Notes: generated by a model from the sequence alone, not told the origin. Counted from the stretch's first letter, positions 9,247 through 19,584 are shown. The stretch: DNA of 64,000 bases from Octadecabacter antarcticus 307 (GCF_000155675.2 NC_020911.1:3772501-3836500); one strand, 5' to 3'. A program made the numbers and translations.

Positions 9247-10056
9247 ATGACAGCTGATCCAGACACCCTGCCCCCCGTCAATCCTGATGAACCATCCATC
9301 CCGTTAACCGATGAAGCACGCCTGCAAATCGCCAACCTTGCGGCGCGACAACACAACGCCACCGGCGTGTTGATGCAAGTGGTGACCTTTTTGGGTGGTC
9401 AGGTCGAAGACGGCCTGAAACTGCTGCCCACCAGCACCCGCGCCCGCCTTGACGCCGCCGCCACCCGTGGACTTCGTGCCAGTTATGATGCGGCTGGGCG
9501 CAGCCAAGGCGGCATAGGGCGTTTCATCGGGACCGACCGCGCGCACAAGGCGTTGGCGTCGTTTACAGGGGCTCTGGGCGGCTTGGGTGGTTTGCCAACA
9601 GCGCTGGCTGAACTGCCACTGGCCACGACCGTGATCTTTCGCGCGGTGCAACGGATTGCCACGGAACATGGCGAAGACCCGATGGCCGTTGAAACCCGCG
9701 CCCAATGTTTGCAAATTTTCGGTAAGGGTGGCCCCGGAAGTGAAGACGACGGCATCGACACCAGCTTTATCGGTGCACGCCTTGGTCTGTCCGGTGCCGC
9801 GATCAACAAGCTTATCAGCAAAGTTGCGCCGAAATTCGCGACTGTGCTTGGTCAAAAACTTGCCGCACAGACAGTGCCTGTTTTGGGCGCTGCAGCGGGT
9901 GCTGGCACGAATTACACCTTCGTCAGCTACTACACAGATATCGCCCACGTGCATTTCGGGCTGCGCAATCTGGCGCGCACATATGGCGCGGACCAAGTCG
10001 CGGACGCCTTCACGCTTGAGGCGATCAGGCTGAAAAATCCACGGCTTAAAGCCTAG
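9247..10056 (+). CDS. EcsC-family protein
   Basis: A 269-residue protein with Gly/Ala-rich helices resembling the EcsC family: GGQVEDGLKLLP, GGLGGLPTALAELPLATTVIFRAVQRIA and PVLGAAAGAGTNYTFVSYYTDIAHVHFGLR. Several helices are amphipathic or weakly hydrophobic, so membrane association is likely. Function in alphaproteobacteria is not known to me. Its stop overlaps the end of the convergent ptsP by four bases. Confidence 0.7.
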   Translation: MTADPDTLPPVNPDEPSIPLTDEARLQIANLAARQHNATGVLMQVVTFLGGQVEDGLKLLPTSTRARLDAAATRGLRASYDAAGRSQGGIGRFIGTDRAHKALASFTGALGGLGGLPTALAELPLATTVIFRAVQRIATEHGEDPMAVETRAQCLQIFGKGGPGSEDDGIDTSFIGARLGLSGAAINKLISKVAPKFATVLGQKLAAQTVPVLGAAAGAGTNYTFVSYYTDIAHVHFGLRNLARTYGADQVADAFTLEAIRLKNPRLKA

Positions 10057-12293
10057 GCCTGTTGGCGCAAGAAATCATTGATCGCACCGCGCACGGACTG
10101 ATCACCGCGTTCGCGCGCCTCATGGATAACGCCGCGCGCGTCATCAAGATTAAGCCGCCGCAACATGTGCTTCACCGGCCCGATTGATGCGGGCCGCATC
10201 GACAGGTTGCGCAATCCCATCGCGGCAAACGCCACCGCTTCAACAGGTCGACCGGCATCTTCGCCACAAAAACTGACCGGAGTGTGGTGGGCATGGCACC
10301 GCGCGATCAACTGTTCCAAAAAGCTGAGAACGCTTACGTTTAGCGTGTCATAGCGCCGCCGCACCCGTTCGTTTTCGCGATCGGCCGCAAAGAAGAACTG
10401 CTTCAGGTCGTTGCCACCGATTGAGATGAAATCGACCTCCCGAAAAAAGATGTCCGGTGCAAACGCGAGGCTTGGCGTTTCAAGCATCGCACCAATCTTT
10501 ACGTCCGTCGGCAGCGGGTGGCCCAGAATGCGTTCCCGCGCCATCGCCTTTTCGAATTCTGCGCGGGCAGATCGGAATTCTTCAAGCTGGGCAACAAACG
10601 GGAACATCACCGTCAGGGGCCGCCCGTTTGCAGCACGTATCAGCGCCTGCAATTGCATCCGCAACACGCCGGGCTTTTCAAGGCCCACGCGGATCGCCCG
10701 CCACCCCATCGCGGGATTAGGTTCATCGTTGGGTTTCATATAGGGCAGCACTTTGTCAGACCCGATATCAAGCGTGCGAAACGCCACCCGTTTACCCTTC
10801 GCGGCGTCCATCACTTGTGCGTAAAGCGCAGATAATTCGCCCCGTCTTGGCATTTGGCTGCGGATCAAAAATTGTAGTTCGGTGCGAAACAGCCCCACAC
10901 CTTCCGCGCCGGAGCCTTCCAATGATGGCAAATCGGCCATCAAACCTGCGTTCATGTGCAGGGCCGTGACGGTTCCACATTTTGACTGCGCGGGCAGTTC
11001 GCGAATGCCCGCATACCGCGCCTGTGCTTCGGTTTGCATGGCCATTTTGTCACGAAACGCAGCCTGCACCGTGTCGTCGGGGCGCAAATGTGCAATTCCC
11101 TGTTCGCCGTCCACCAAGATCGGATCACCGTTCAACGCCTCAGCAGTGATACCTGTCGCTTGGATCACCAGCGGGATCGCCCACGCCCGTGCAACGATCG
11201 CCGCGTGGCTCCCAACAGACCCTTCTTCCAGCACGATACCTTTGAGCTTCTTGCCATATTCCAATAATTCACCTGGCCCGATATTGCGCGCCACCAGCAC
11301 AGGGTTTGCGGGCACTTCCGCACCGGTATTGCTCCCCTGCCCTGTCAATATCCGCAGCAGACGGTTCGACAAATCATCAAGATCGTGCAGGCGGTCACGC
11401 AGATAGCTGTCGGCAGATTGCATCCGCGTGCGCGCAAGTGATTGTTCCTTTTCGACAGCGGCCTCTGCGGACAGGCCTTGGGCGATATCCGCCTCCATCC
11501 GTTTCATCCAACCGCGTGAATTGGCGAACATCCGATAGGCTTCAAGCACCTGTTTTTGGTCTTTGTTGACAGTCTTCGTTTGCGTCAACATCTCATCGAC
11601 CGAAACGCGCAACGTGTCCACGGCCTCGCGCAGTCGTGCCAGTTCAGCATCGGGATCGTCCGCGACCACGTTGGTGACGACGACGCGCGGTTCATGCAGA
11701 TACACATTGCCGCCTGCAGCACCTTCTTGGCCAACCAATCCTTTGAACATAACGGGTTCTTGGTGGCGTGCCCGCAGCGCAGCGCCTTCACCGACAAACA
11801 CGCCCAGTTCATTCATTTCGGCTAATACCATGGCGACGACTTCGAGGGCGTAAACCTCATCTGCGGTGAATTCGCGCGGGACCCGGCTTTGGACGACCAA
11901 AACCCCCATCGTTTCGCCAAGGCGCTGCACGGGAATACCGCAGAAACTGGAATATCGTTCCTCGCCCGTTTCAGGCATATATCGGAATCCGCGTGCTGCG
12001 GGTGCGGCTGCGGTGTTCACAACGCGGCGCGTTTTGGCCACACGGCCAACCAAACCTTCACCCAGTCGCATCCGCGTTTGGTGCACAGCCTCTTGCTGCA
12101 AACCTTCTGTGGCGCAGAGTTCAAGCGTGTCAGCATCGCGAAAAAGGTATATCGAACAAACCTCTGCGCGCATTGAATTCGCGATAAGTCGCACGATTTC
12201 ATCCAATCGCGCCTGCCCTGCTTCACCACTGGCCATAACGTCACGCAGACGGACCAACAATTTACGGCTTTCTGTCTCAAAACCTTGTGGCAT
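10053..12293 (-). CDS. ptsP: Phosphoenolpyruvate-protein phosphotransferase PtsP (EI-Ntr)
   Basis: About 746 residues. First enzyme of the nitrogen-related PTS, moving phosphate from PEP to NPr. Order: N-terminal GAF domain (EVCSIYLFRDADTLEL), PEP-utiliser N-domain, the phospho-histidine swivel GSVGSHAAIVARAWAIP, then the PEP-binding barrel (EGVGLFRTELQFLIRS; FRTLDIGSDKVLPY; MLETPSLAFAPDIFF; ISIGGNDLKQFFFAADRE; CGEDAGRPVEA). The start MPQGFETESRK at 12293 is preferred over the longer open frame. In related bacteria it sits next to lysC, as here. Confidence 0.93.
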   Translation of the reverse strand: MPQGFETESRKLLVRLRDVMASGEAGQARLDEIVRLIANSMRAEVCSIYLFRDADTLELCATEGLQQEAVHQTRMRLGEGLVGRVAKTRRVVNTAAAPAARGFRYMPETGEERYSSFCGIPVQRLGETMGVLVVQSRVPREFTADEVYALEVVAMVLAEMNELGVFVGEGAALRARHQEPVMFKGLVGQEGAAGGNVYLHEPRVVVTNVVADDPDAELARLREAVDTLRVSVDEMLTQTKTVNKDQKQVLEAYRMFANSRGWMKRMEADIAQGLSAEAAVEKEQSLARTRMQSADSYLRDRLHDLDDLSNRLLRILTGQGSNTGAEVPANPVLVARNIGPGELLEYGKKLKGIVLEEGSVGSHAAIVARAWAIPLVIQATGITAEALNGDPILVDGEQGIAHLRPDDTVQAAFRDKMAMQTEAQARYAGIRELPAQSKCGTVTALHMNAGLMADLPSLEGSGAEGVGLFRTELQFLIRSQMPRRGELSALYAQVMDAAKGKRVAFRTLDIGSDKVLPYMKPNDEPNPAMGWRAIRVGLEKPGVLRMQLQALIRAANGRPLTVMFPFVAQLEEFRSARAEFEKAMARERILGHPLPTDVKIGAMLETPSLAFAPDIFFREVDFISIGGNDLKQFFFAADRENERVRRRYDTLNVSVLSFLEQLIARCHAHHTPVSFCGEDAGRPVEAVAFAAMGLRNLSMRPASIGPVKHMLRRLNLDDARGVIHEARERGDQSVRGAINDFLRQQA

Positions 12294-12418
12294 GTGATCT
12301 CCTGCACCCCTAAGAAATGAGACTACAGGTCCTCGCAAGGCGTCGCAATGGCGATTTGCACGCACAGGTTGCAAATCCCAATTTCCGCTTACCGGAGCAA
12401 TGAGCTTGATCTAGGCGC

Positions 12419-12856
12419 TCACACCTTAAGGTCGTATGTCACCCACTGAGTCGCCTGCGCAACTTTGTCATAAAGTCCACGCGCCCGTGCATTGTCCGCC
12501 GCCGTGATCCATCGTACGACGCTATGACCCTGCTCTGCCGCGCGGACTTTTATTGCATCAATCAAGGCATCAGCGGCACCCGATCCGCGGGCCGCTCGCG
12601 CAACAAACAGATCATCCAGAAACAACCCCGACGCAGCCGCCAAGGGTCGCGCAAACGGTCGGTAATGTGCAAAACCGATCAGAGAACTGTTGTTTTCGAC
12701 GACTAATCCGTTCACTTCGTGGGAGGGATCAGTCAACCAACCCCAAACCGTCGCCCGCATTTCGGACGTCTGCTGAACCTTGTAAAACTGTGCATACGCG
12801 TCATACAACGCGTCCCATGCGGAACGATCATCCGGTTCTAGCGCGCGAATAATCAC
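12419..12856 (-). CDS. GNAT-family N-acetyltransferase
   Basis: A 145-residue acetyltransferase: GFAHYRPFARP, LDDLFVARAARGSGAADALI and a C-terminal VRWITAADNARARGLYDKVA. It starts with GTG at 12856, overlapping the lysC stop as GTGA, so it is translationally coupled to lysC. Substrate unknown. Confidence 0.8.
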   Translation of the reverse strand: MIIRALEPDDRSAWDALYDAYAQFYKVQQTSEMRATVWGWLTDPSHEVNGLVVENNSSLIGFAHYRPFARPLAAASGLFLDDLFVARAARGSGAADALIDAIKVRAAEQGHSVVRWITAADNARARGLYDKVAQATQWVTYDLKV

Positions 12857-14091
12857 GCCACTTTATCCAGCTCGAACGCATCGTGCAGCGCTTGCACCGC
12901 CAGTTCCATGTACTTGCGATCAATGAGTACAGACACTTTGATCTCGGACGTGGTGATGACCTTGATGTTCACACCTTCGTCGCGCAAAACAGAAAACATT
13001 TTTGCCGCCACACCCGCGTGGCTCCGCATCCCGATGCCCACAATGGACACTTTGGCAACGTCGGTGTCAGCCACCAGATCATGGAAATTAATCTCACCGG
13101 ATGCCTTGGCATCTTCCATCGCTATTTGTGCGCGTTTCACCTGATCGGTCGGGCACGAAAACGTCATATCTGTGCGGCCTTCTTCGGATATGTTCTGCAC
13201 GATCATATCAACGTTCACGCCCGCCTCAGACAGTGGCACAAAGATCGCGGCGGCAATTCCAGGGCGGTCAGCCACCGAAATCAGCGTCATTTTTGCCTCG
13301 TCACGGCTGAACGCAACACCGGCTACCACATTGGATTCCATAATTTCTTCCTCCGCACAGACGAGCGTTCCTGCATCGTCAGATTGTTCTTCAAATGATG
13401 ATAGCACACGCAGGCGCACTTTATATCGCATTGCCAATTCCACAGATCGCGTCTGCAAAACCTTGGCACCGAGCGACGCCAGTTCAAGCATTTCTTCATA
13501 GGCGATTTTGTCGAGCTTTCGCGCCTTGGACGTCACCCTTGGGTCCGTCGTGTAGACGCCATCGACGTCGGTATAGATGTCGCAACGCACAGCCTCGAAC
13601 GCCGCCGCAAACGCCACCGCAGTCGTATCCGACCCGCCGCGCCCCAGCGTGGTGATGCGGCCCTCGGGGCTCACGCCTTGGAACCCCGCGACAATCGCGA
13701 CTTTCATACCTTCACCGAACTTTGCCATAATATTGTCGGTCGGGATTTCTTCGATGCGGGCAGAACTATGTGCCGATGTCGTCATTACTGGCACTTGCCA
13801 GCCCTGCCAACTGCGCGCGGGCACGTCCATTTCCTGCAACCTCAGCGCCATCAAACCCGCCGTCACATTTTCGCCGGAACTAACAATCGCATCGTATTCC
13901 CGCGCATCATGCAAAGGCGACGTTTCGTTCACATAACCAACCAGCTTATTGGTCTCACCCGACATCGCCGACACGATCACGATCACGTCGTAGCCTTTGG
14001 CGACTTCCACGCCCACGCGCTTAGCCGCGCGTTTGATACGGTCGATCGTGGCAACGCTCGTGCCGCCGAATTTCATCACCAGAACTGGCAT
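12853..14091 (-). CDS. lysC: Aspartate kinase
   Basis: A 412-residue monofunctional aspartokinase, first step of Lys, Thr, Met and diaminopimelate synthesis. N-terminal KFGGTSVA, then GRGGSDTTAVAFA and DIYTDVDGVYTTDPRV in the kinase domain. Two C-terminal ACT units are visible (ISVADRPGIAAAIF; VSIVGIGMRSHAGVAAKMF), the usual site of Lys/Thr feedback. Full length. Located upstream of a coupled GNAT gene and ptsP. Confidence 0.95.
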   Translation of the reverse strand: MPVLVMKFGGTSVATIDRIKRAAKRVGVEVAKGYDVIVIVSAMSGETNKLVGYVNETSPLHDAREYDAIVSSGENVTAGLMALRLQEMDVPARSWQGWQVPVMTTSAHSSARIEEIPTDNIMAKFGEGMKVAIVAGFQGVSPEGRITTLGRGGSDTTAVAFAAAFEAVRCDIYTDVDGVYTTDPRVTSKARKLDKIAYEEMLELASLGAKVLQTRSVELAMRYKVRLRVLSSFEEQSDDAGTLVCAEEEIMESNVVAGVAFSRDEAKMTLISVADRPGIAAAIFVPLSEAGVNVDMIVQNISEEGRTDMTFSCPTDQVKRAQIAMEDAKASGEINFHDLVADTDVAKVSIVGIGMRSHAGVAAKMFSVLRDEGVNIKVITTSEIKVSVLIDRKYMELAVQALHDAFELDKVA

Positions 14092-14161
14092 ATTCTGTCC
14101 CCAAGGTCGTGCATAAATTAAGTCCGCGTTGTCATAGGACGCGCGGCTGCGCGACGCAAGG

Positions 14162-15568
14162 TCAGGCGCGCAACACGGCCCCAGGGTTCATGATGCCGCG
14201 CGGGTCCAGCGCGTCTTTGATTGCGCGCATCATCGCCAGTTTCGCAGGGTCAGCGTAGGTCTCAAGATCACTGACCTTTAGCCGCCCGATGCCATGTTCC
14301 GCGCTCACCGATCCGTCGAATGAATGTGCCAGATCATGCACGGCTGTCTTGATCGCATCACGCTGGTCTTGGTGGTCCGCACGGTTGCGCCCCTGCGTTG
14401 GAAAGACATTGTAATGCAAGTTTCCGTCCCCCAAATGGCCAAAACAATTGATCCGGAAATCACCAATTTCAGCAAGGATCGCAGGGGCCTTCGCGATGAA
14501 TTCGGGAACACAGGAGATCGGTACCGAAATATCATGCGACGAAACCGACCCGATGCGCCTGTTGCCCTCGGGGATCATCTCCCGAATATTCCAAAGGTCC
14601 CGCGCTTGGCTGCCCGACTGCGCAATGACCCCGTCCAAAATCAGACCCGCAGCGCCCTCAAACAGATCCTCCAACGCACCCTGCGCCGACTGGCCAGTCG
14701 GCAAGCCAATCTTCATCAGGACCGACCATTCAGGTGCCTCTTTGAAAGGCGCTTTATACTCCAACCCCGTCTCATTAAGGAAATCGAACCCTTGGCGGTG
14801 GATCAATTCGAACGCCGTGACGGTCTCACCTAACCGCTCACCTGCCAAAGACAACAACGACACGGCGGCAGCGGGGGATTGCACCACAAACATCGCCGTT
14901 GCTTCGTTCGCCGGACGTGGCATCATTCGCAACGATGCCCCAGTCATCACGCCCAAAGTCCCCTCAGATCCGATCATCAGATCGCGCAGATCATAGCCTG
15001 TGTTGTCTTTGCGCAAACGACTCATTCCGTTCCAGATCGTCCCATCCGCCATCACGACCTCAAGGCCCAAACACTGCGCACGTGCATTGCCGTAGCGAAT
15101 TACATTTAGGCCCCCCGCGTTGGTCGCCAACAGCCCACCGATCCGCGCCGACCCTTCAGACGCCAGCGAAAGGGGAAACAACCGCCCCACATTCGCAGCC
15201 GCTGTTTGAACATCTGCCAAGATTATACCAGCATCAACTTCAATCACATTTTCATCCGGGTAAACTGCCCGAACCTTGTTCATGCGCGCCAACGACAAAA
15301 TCACAGGGACGGGCCCGTCCGCTACGGTTTGCCCACCCACCAATCCCGTGCCACCGGAATAGGGCACGACAGCTATGTGGTGCTCAAAACAGGCAGCCAT
15401 CAACGTCGCGACCTCGTCAACAGACGCAGGTGACACCACTACGCCTTGTCCAGACCAGCGTCCGCGCGGTTCAACCAAAAATCCCGTGGGGTCAGCCAAA
15501 AACGCCACCGCAGGCAGCACATCCCGCAACTTTCCTACGAATACATCATCCACGGAATTCAACGCCAT
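14162..15568 (-). CDS. FAD-linked 2-hydroxyacid dehydrogenase (D-lactate/2-hydroxyglutarate type)
   Basis: A 468-residue flavoprotein of the GlcD/D2HGDH group. The PCMH-type FAD domain shows VVPYSGGTGLVGGQ and ASEGSARIGGLLATNAGGLNVIRYGN; the C-terminal FAD-oxidase domain has CFGHLGDGNLHYNVFP and SAEHGIGRLK with metal/substrate His residues, ending DPRGIMNPGAVL. It oxidises a D-2-hydroxyacid, but lactate, glycolate and hydroxyglutarate cannot be told apart. Single gene, same strand as its neighbours. Confidence 0.85.
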   Translation of the reverse strand: MALNSVDDVFVGKLRDVLPAVAFLADPTGFLVEPRGRWSGQGVVVSPASVDEVATLMAACFEHHIAVVPYSGGTGLVGGQTVADGPVPVILSLARMNKVRAVYPDENVIEVDAGIILADVQTAAANVGRLFPLSLASEGSARIGGLLATNAGGLNVIRYGNARAQCLGLEVVMADGTIWNGMSRLRKDNTGYDLRDLMIGSEGTLGVMTGASLRMMPRPANEATAMFVVQSPAAAVSLLSLAGERLGETVTAFELIHRQGFDFLNETGLEYKAPFKEAPEWSVLMKIGLPTGQSAQGALEDLFEGAAGLILDGVIAQSGSQARDLWNIREMIPEGNRRIGSVSSHDISVPISCVPEFIAKAPAILAEIGDFRINCFGHLGDGNLHYNVFPTQGRNRADHQDQRDAIKTAVHDLAHSFDGSVSAEHGIGRLKVSDLETYADPAKLAMMRAIKDALDPRGIMNPGAVLRA

Positions 15569-15682
15569 GTCAGCCTCCCCGTTTGTCTTTGGTTCTGAAA
15601 TACCTCATGGATTTGGAGGCAGGCTCCCAACGGATTTGCCAGAAAATCCAAACCCAGCCTGCTGCAAACGTTGATCACCGGA

Positions 15683-16267
15683 TCATCCCACATCTGTCTT
15701 GCCACGCCGATCATGGCGCAGATTGGCGTAAAGCACGTGATTGCGCCAACGCCCATTGATCTGCAAATAAGATTGCGCCACGCCTTCGTACTTGTATCCA
15801 CAGCTTTCCAGCAGCCCGCGTGATGGGGTATTTTCCGGTAAACAGCCCGCCTCAATCCGGCTCAAATCCAGCGTTGTGAACGCATAATGCACCACCGCTG
15901 CGATTGCCTCGCGCATATATCCCTGCCGCGCGAACGCCTCTCCGATCCAATATCCTGTCGTGCCAGCCTGCGCTGGCCCACGCCGAATATGATCAAGCGT
16001 TATTGCCCCCAAAACCGTCTCGTCACTGCGCCGGATGATGAAAAGCGGCAGCGCAGTGTCGTTAGAAATCGCACGTTGCGCCCAATACACCCGATTGGTG
16101 AAACTTCGGCGCGTCAGATGATCAGATGCCCAGATCGGCTCCCACGGCTTTAAAAACGCCGCCGATTCCTGTCGCAACGCAGACCATGCGCGAAAATCGG
16201 AATGGATCGGCGGACGCAGCAACAGCCGCTCGGTGTCTAGACGAATTTTCTTACGCGTCCGCAGCAT
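15683..16267 (-). CDS. RimJ/RimL-like GNAT N-acetyltransferase
   Basis: A 194-residue acetyltransferase of the RimJ type: LDTERLLLRPPIHSDFRAW at the N-terminus, GYWIGEAFARQGYMREAI around the CoA loop, and ENTPSRGLLESCGYKYEGVA. The start overlaps the stop of the M16 peptidase gene as TAATG. In roseobacters this M16-acetyltransferase pair is common, downstream of thrC. Confidence 0.85.
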   Translation of the reverse strand: MLRTRKKIRLDTERLLLRPPIHSDFRAWSALRQESAAFLKPWEPIWASDHLTRRSFTNRVYWAQRAISNDTALPLFIIRRSDETVLGAITLDHIRRGPAQAGTTGYWIGEAFARQGYMREAIAAVVHYAFTTLDLSRIEAGCLPENTPSRGLLESCGYKYEGVAQSYLQINGRWRNHVLYANLRHDRRGKTDVG

Positions 16268-17532
16268 TACGCGACCAACCGTTGTCTCAAAGCCTCCAGC
16301 GCAGGCGCGTCATCAATCGGTCCATAAAGCGCCATGACCGACCCCGCATCGGTGATCAAGCTCCCACCGAAAGCACGCACATCACCTGTGGTCACAGAAT
16401 CAATCCGTTCAATCGTGTCTTCTATTGTCGGGACAGTGTCCCAGATCGCGACCATGCGGGCCAAACGTTCCGCGCGACTGGAAGGACTCTCAAGCCCCAT
16501 CAACATGCCTGCTTTCATCTGCGCGCGTGCCCGCGCGACCTCCTCGGCGCTCATGTCGTCAGCTGCGCGTTTCAACTCATCAATCGTCAGCGTTGCCAGT
16601 TCACCCAATTGTTCAGCCGATGTGCCCGCATAGACTGTCATCATGCCGGTGTCGGCATATGCACCCGCTTGGGCAAAAATTGTGTAACACAGCCCACGGT
16701 TCTCACGCAGTTCTTGGAACAATCGCGACGACATGCCGCCACCCATGGTAATCGCATGGATTTGGGCCGCGTAAATGCCGGGATCGCGGTAGTTCGGCCC
16801 TTCAAACGCCAGTGTAAAATGCGCTTGTTCCAGATCTTTTTTAACCCGCCGCTCACCGCCCACAAACGCCGCAACTTCAGCCGCACGTGGTTCTGATCGC
16901 CGTGGCAAGTGACCAAACAACTTTTCGGCCAATGCCAACAATTCGTCGGGGTTCACAGCACCAGCCGCGGACAGAATCATCTGGTCGGGCCCGTAACGTT
17001 CGCCGATAAAGTCTGACAGGTCGGCTTTGGTAAACGAACTTACCCGCTCGCTTGGGCCTAAAATTGTGCGTCCGATAGCCTGATCTGGATAGGCTTCTTC
17101 TTGGAGCCAGTCGAAAATAATGTCGTCCGGTGTGTCCAGTGCCTGACCAATTTCCTGCAAAATCACGCCGCGCTCAACCTCGATCTCGGACGGATCAAAC
17201 ACCGGATTGAGCAGAATATCCGCAATCACGTCCAGCGCCAGCGGCACGTCATTTTCCAGAACCCGTGCGTAATAGGCGGTCATTTCGCGTGATGTATAGG
17301 CGTTGATATAGCCACCAACGTCTTCAATTGCTTCGGCAATCTGCAATGCGCTGCGCCGCTGCGTCCCCTTGAACGCCATGTGTTCCAAGAAATGCGCGAT
17401 GCCATTTTGCGCAGGCGTTTCATGGCGTCCCCCCGCCATAACCCAAATCCCGATTGAGGCTGATTTCAGGCCCGGCATCTGTTCGGTGACGATGCGAAAG
17501 CCGTTGGAAAGCGTGTGCTGTTGGACGGTCAC
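16267..17532 (-). CDS. M16 family zinc peptidase (mitochondrial processing peptidase-like)
   Basis: A 421-residue inverzincin. The zinc motif is HFLEHMAFKG (HxxEH) near residue 47, with a downstream Glu region EVERGVILQEI; EREGLCYT-type text appears as ENRGLCYTIFAQAG. Four-domain architecture of full length. It starts with GTG at 17532, overlapping the thrC stop as GTGA. Role in bacteria is unclear; peptide clearance is likely. Confidence 0.9.
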   Translation of the reverse strand: MTVQQHTLSNGFRIVTEQMPGLKSASIGIWVMAGGRHETPAQNGIAHFLEHMAFKGTQRRSALQIAEAIEDVGGYINAYTSREMTAYYARVLENDVPLALDVIADILLNPVFDPSEIEVERGVILQEIGQALDTPDDIIFDWLQEEAYPDQAIGRTILGPSERVSSFTKADLSDFIGERYGPDQMILSAAGAVNPDELLALAEKLFGHLPRRSEPRAAEVAAFVGGERRVKKDLEQAHFTLAFEGPNYRDPGIYAAQIHAITMGGGMSSRLFQELRENRGLCYTIFAQAGAYADTGMMTVYAGTSAEQLGELATLTIDELKRAADDMSAEEVARARAQMKAGMLMGLESPSSRAERLARMVAIWDTVPTIEDTIERIDSVTTGDVRAFGGSLITDAGSVMALYGPIDDAPALEALRQRLVA

Positions 17533-18917
17533 TTGGCGATCCGCTCCTTAATGAGGGTTTGCAGGGCAGTAAGGTCATTTGGCACCCGCGTGACCCGTTC
17601 GGATCGCTCATACAGGTCTGCCATGTGGGGCGGCAATGGCGGATGCAAGCCTGTGGCTTTTTCGACCGCTGCTGGAAATTTGGCGGGGTGCGCGGTGGCA
17701 AGTGTGATCATCGGTGTAGCGCTTTGGAAACGGCTTCCAACCCTGACGCCAACAGCGCTGTGCGGACAGAGCAATTCACCAGACCGCGTCAATTCATCGG
17801 TGATCGTGGCGTAGGTTTCCACCTCGGACGCGCTGCCGGATGCGAACGTGTCGCGCAGCATCTCAATCGCCCCTTGGGAAATCGTAAACGCGCCTTTGGC
17901 CTTTAAGTCGGCCATTTGTGCCGCCACCACAGCGCCGTCGCGCCCGTAGGCTTCAAACAGCGCACGTTCAAAATTGGATGACACCTGAATGTCCATCGAC
18001 GGGCTAATGGTCGGCGTCACGCCTTCTTTGATTTGCGCGCCGGTTTGCAATGTGCGGTGCAAAATGTCGTTCTGGTTCGTGGCTATTACAAGTTGATCAA
18101 TCGGCAGGCCCATGCGCTTGGCAATGTAGCCTGCGAAAATGTCACCAAAATTGCCAGTCGGGACGGTAAAGCTGACGGGGCGGTGCGGCGCGCCAAGCGA
18201 TACGGCGCTGCTGAAAAAATACACCACCTGCGCCAAAACGCGGCCCCAATTGATCGAGTTGACCCCCGCAAGATTCACGCCGTCACGAAAATCGAAATCG
18301 TTGAACATATCCTTAAGCGCCGCTTGGCAGTCATCAAAATCACCGTCCATTGCCAGTGCATGCACGTTGGGTTCCACAGGCGTCGTCATCTGGCGGCGCT
18401 GGACCTCAGACACGCGGCCATGTGGAAACAGAATGAAGACATCGACGTTTTTCAGGCCACGGAACGCTTCAATCGCGGCGGATCCAGTGTCACCTGACGT
18501 CGCGCCAACAATCGTGATCCGCTTGCCGGAACGGGCCAACGACGCCTGAAACATCTGGCCGATCAGCTGCATGGCGAAATCTTTGAACGCCAGCGTCGGG
18601 CCGTGAAACAGTTCCAGCAGGAAATGATTGCTATCAAGCTGCTTGATTGGCGCACGCGCGGCGTGCCTGAAGCCCGCGTAGGCCGCATCGATCAGGCCGC
18701 GAAATTCGTCATCCGTAAACGTATCACCAATAAACGGGCGCATCACGGTGTAGGCAATCTGTTCGTAGGACTGCCCCGCCATTGTCGCGATTTGGGTCTT
18801 GGACAGTGTTGGAATGACGTCGGGCACATAAAGCCCGCCATCGCGCGCAAGTCCTGTCATCATCGCCTGCTCAAAATTCAGTGCGGGGGCCGCGCTACGG
18901 GTCGAGATGTACTTCAT
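17529..18917 (-). CDS. thrC: Threonine synthase
   Basis: A 462-residue PLP enzyme making Thr from phosphohomoserine. N-terminus KYISTRSAAPALNFEQAM; the PLP Lys is in PTLAFKDFAMQLIGQMF; the glycine loop is ATSGDTGSAAIEAF; FPHGRVSEVQRRQM and NSINWGRVLAQVVYFF are typical of the long proteobacterial form. First gene of a coupled thrC-M16-rimJ unit, following the SURF1 gene. Confidence 0.95.
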   Translation of the reverse strand: MKYISTRSAAPALNFEQAMMTGLARDGGLYVPDVIPTLSKTQIATMAGQSYEQIAYTVMRPFIGDTFTDDEFRGLIDAAYAGFRHAARAPIKQLDSNHFLLELFHGPTLAFKDFAMQLIGQMFQASLARSGKRITIVGATSGDTGSAAIEAFRGLKNVDVFILFPHGRVSEVQRRQMTTPVEPNVHALAMDGDFDDCQAALKDMFNDFDFRDGVNLAGVNSINWGRVLAQVVYFFSSAVSLGAPHRPVSFTVPTGNFGDIFAGYIAKRMGLPIDQLVIATNQNDILHRTLQTGAQIKEGVTPTISPSMDIQVSSNFERALFEAYGRDGAVVAAQMADLKAKGAFTISQGAIEMLRDTFASGSASEVETYATITDELTRSGELLCPHSAVGVRVGSRFQSATPMITLATAHPAKFPAAVEKATGLHPPLPPHMADLYERSERVTRVPNDLTALQTLIKERIAK

Positions 18918-18918
18918 A

Positions 18919-19584
18919 TCAGTTTCCCTTTGGGCGCATGGAACGCATCACGTAAAACCCAGTCATGCTGAACCAGACCGCGGCCAGCAAGAACCACGTA
19001 ATCGCATATTCTAGATGGTCGTTCTTGATGTTTCGCGTGTCCACAGCCAGCGGCGTCAGGCGGCCATCGTACTGCGTCGCAGCATACAGCACCACCAACA
19101 ACGGTTCCGTCCCCAACGCCTGCGCCATCGCCGGGACATCGCGGGCATACCATTCATCCCCGACCGGCGCTTGTCGCGAAATATCATCAGGCCAGATCAG
19201 ATTGCCCTGCACGGTAACTACCGAAGTCAGCACAACACCTTCGTCTTCATACAAAGGCAGCAAGCCTTGATCCAGCATGACCCGACGCCCGTCTGCCGTC
19301 ACAAATGCTGAAATGATACGGTGGCCAGTGCCTGCCGCCGTGCCACTGTCAAGAAACCGTATTTCTTCGCCCGTCGCGGCACCTTGCATGATGACGGTCA
19401 GATAATTATCAACGTCACGGGTCGGGGCGGCGGGCAGTGGCACGGGATCAGCCCCGACCCGCGCATCGATGTCACGAATGGTGTCAAGCTTCCATTCCAG
19501 CCGATCAAGCTGCCAGAACCCAAGCCACAACAGCACGATGATGCCACCAAGACCAATCACGAGAGGGAATAGAATTTGCCGCAT
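18919..19584 (-). CDS. SURF1-family cytochrome oxidase assembly protein
   Basis: About 221 residues with the SURF1 layout: one N-terminal membrane helix (ILFPLVIGLGGIIVLLWLGFWQLDRLEWK), a periplasmic domain, and a C-terminal helix (YAITWFLLAAVWFSMTGFYV). SURF1 helps insert heme a into subunit I. The ATG at 19584 has GAGG eight bases upstream, better than a TTG at 19596. Immediately upstream of thrC. Confidence 0.88.
   Translation of the reverse strand: MRQILFPLVIGLGGIIVLLWLGFWQLDRLEWKLDTIRDIDARVGADPVPLPAAPTRDVDNYLTVIMQGAATGEEIRFLDSGTAAGTGHRIISAFVTADGRRVMLDQGLLPLYEDEGVVLTSVVTVQGNLIWPDDISRQAPVGDEWYARDVPAMAQALGTEPLLVVLYAATQYDGRLTPLAVDTRNIKNDHLEYAITWFLLAAVWFSMTGFYVMRSMRPKGN

Noticed and set aside
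19550..19575. CACGAGAGGG in the SURF1 gene
   Set aside because: Ordinary coding sequence without the left end or hairpin.
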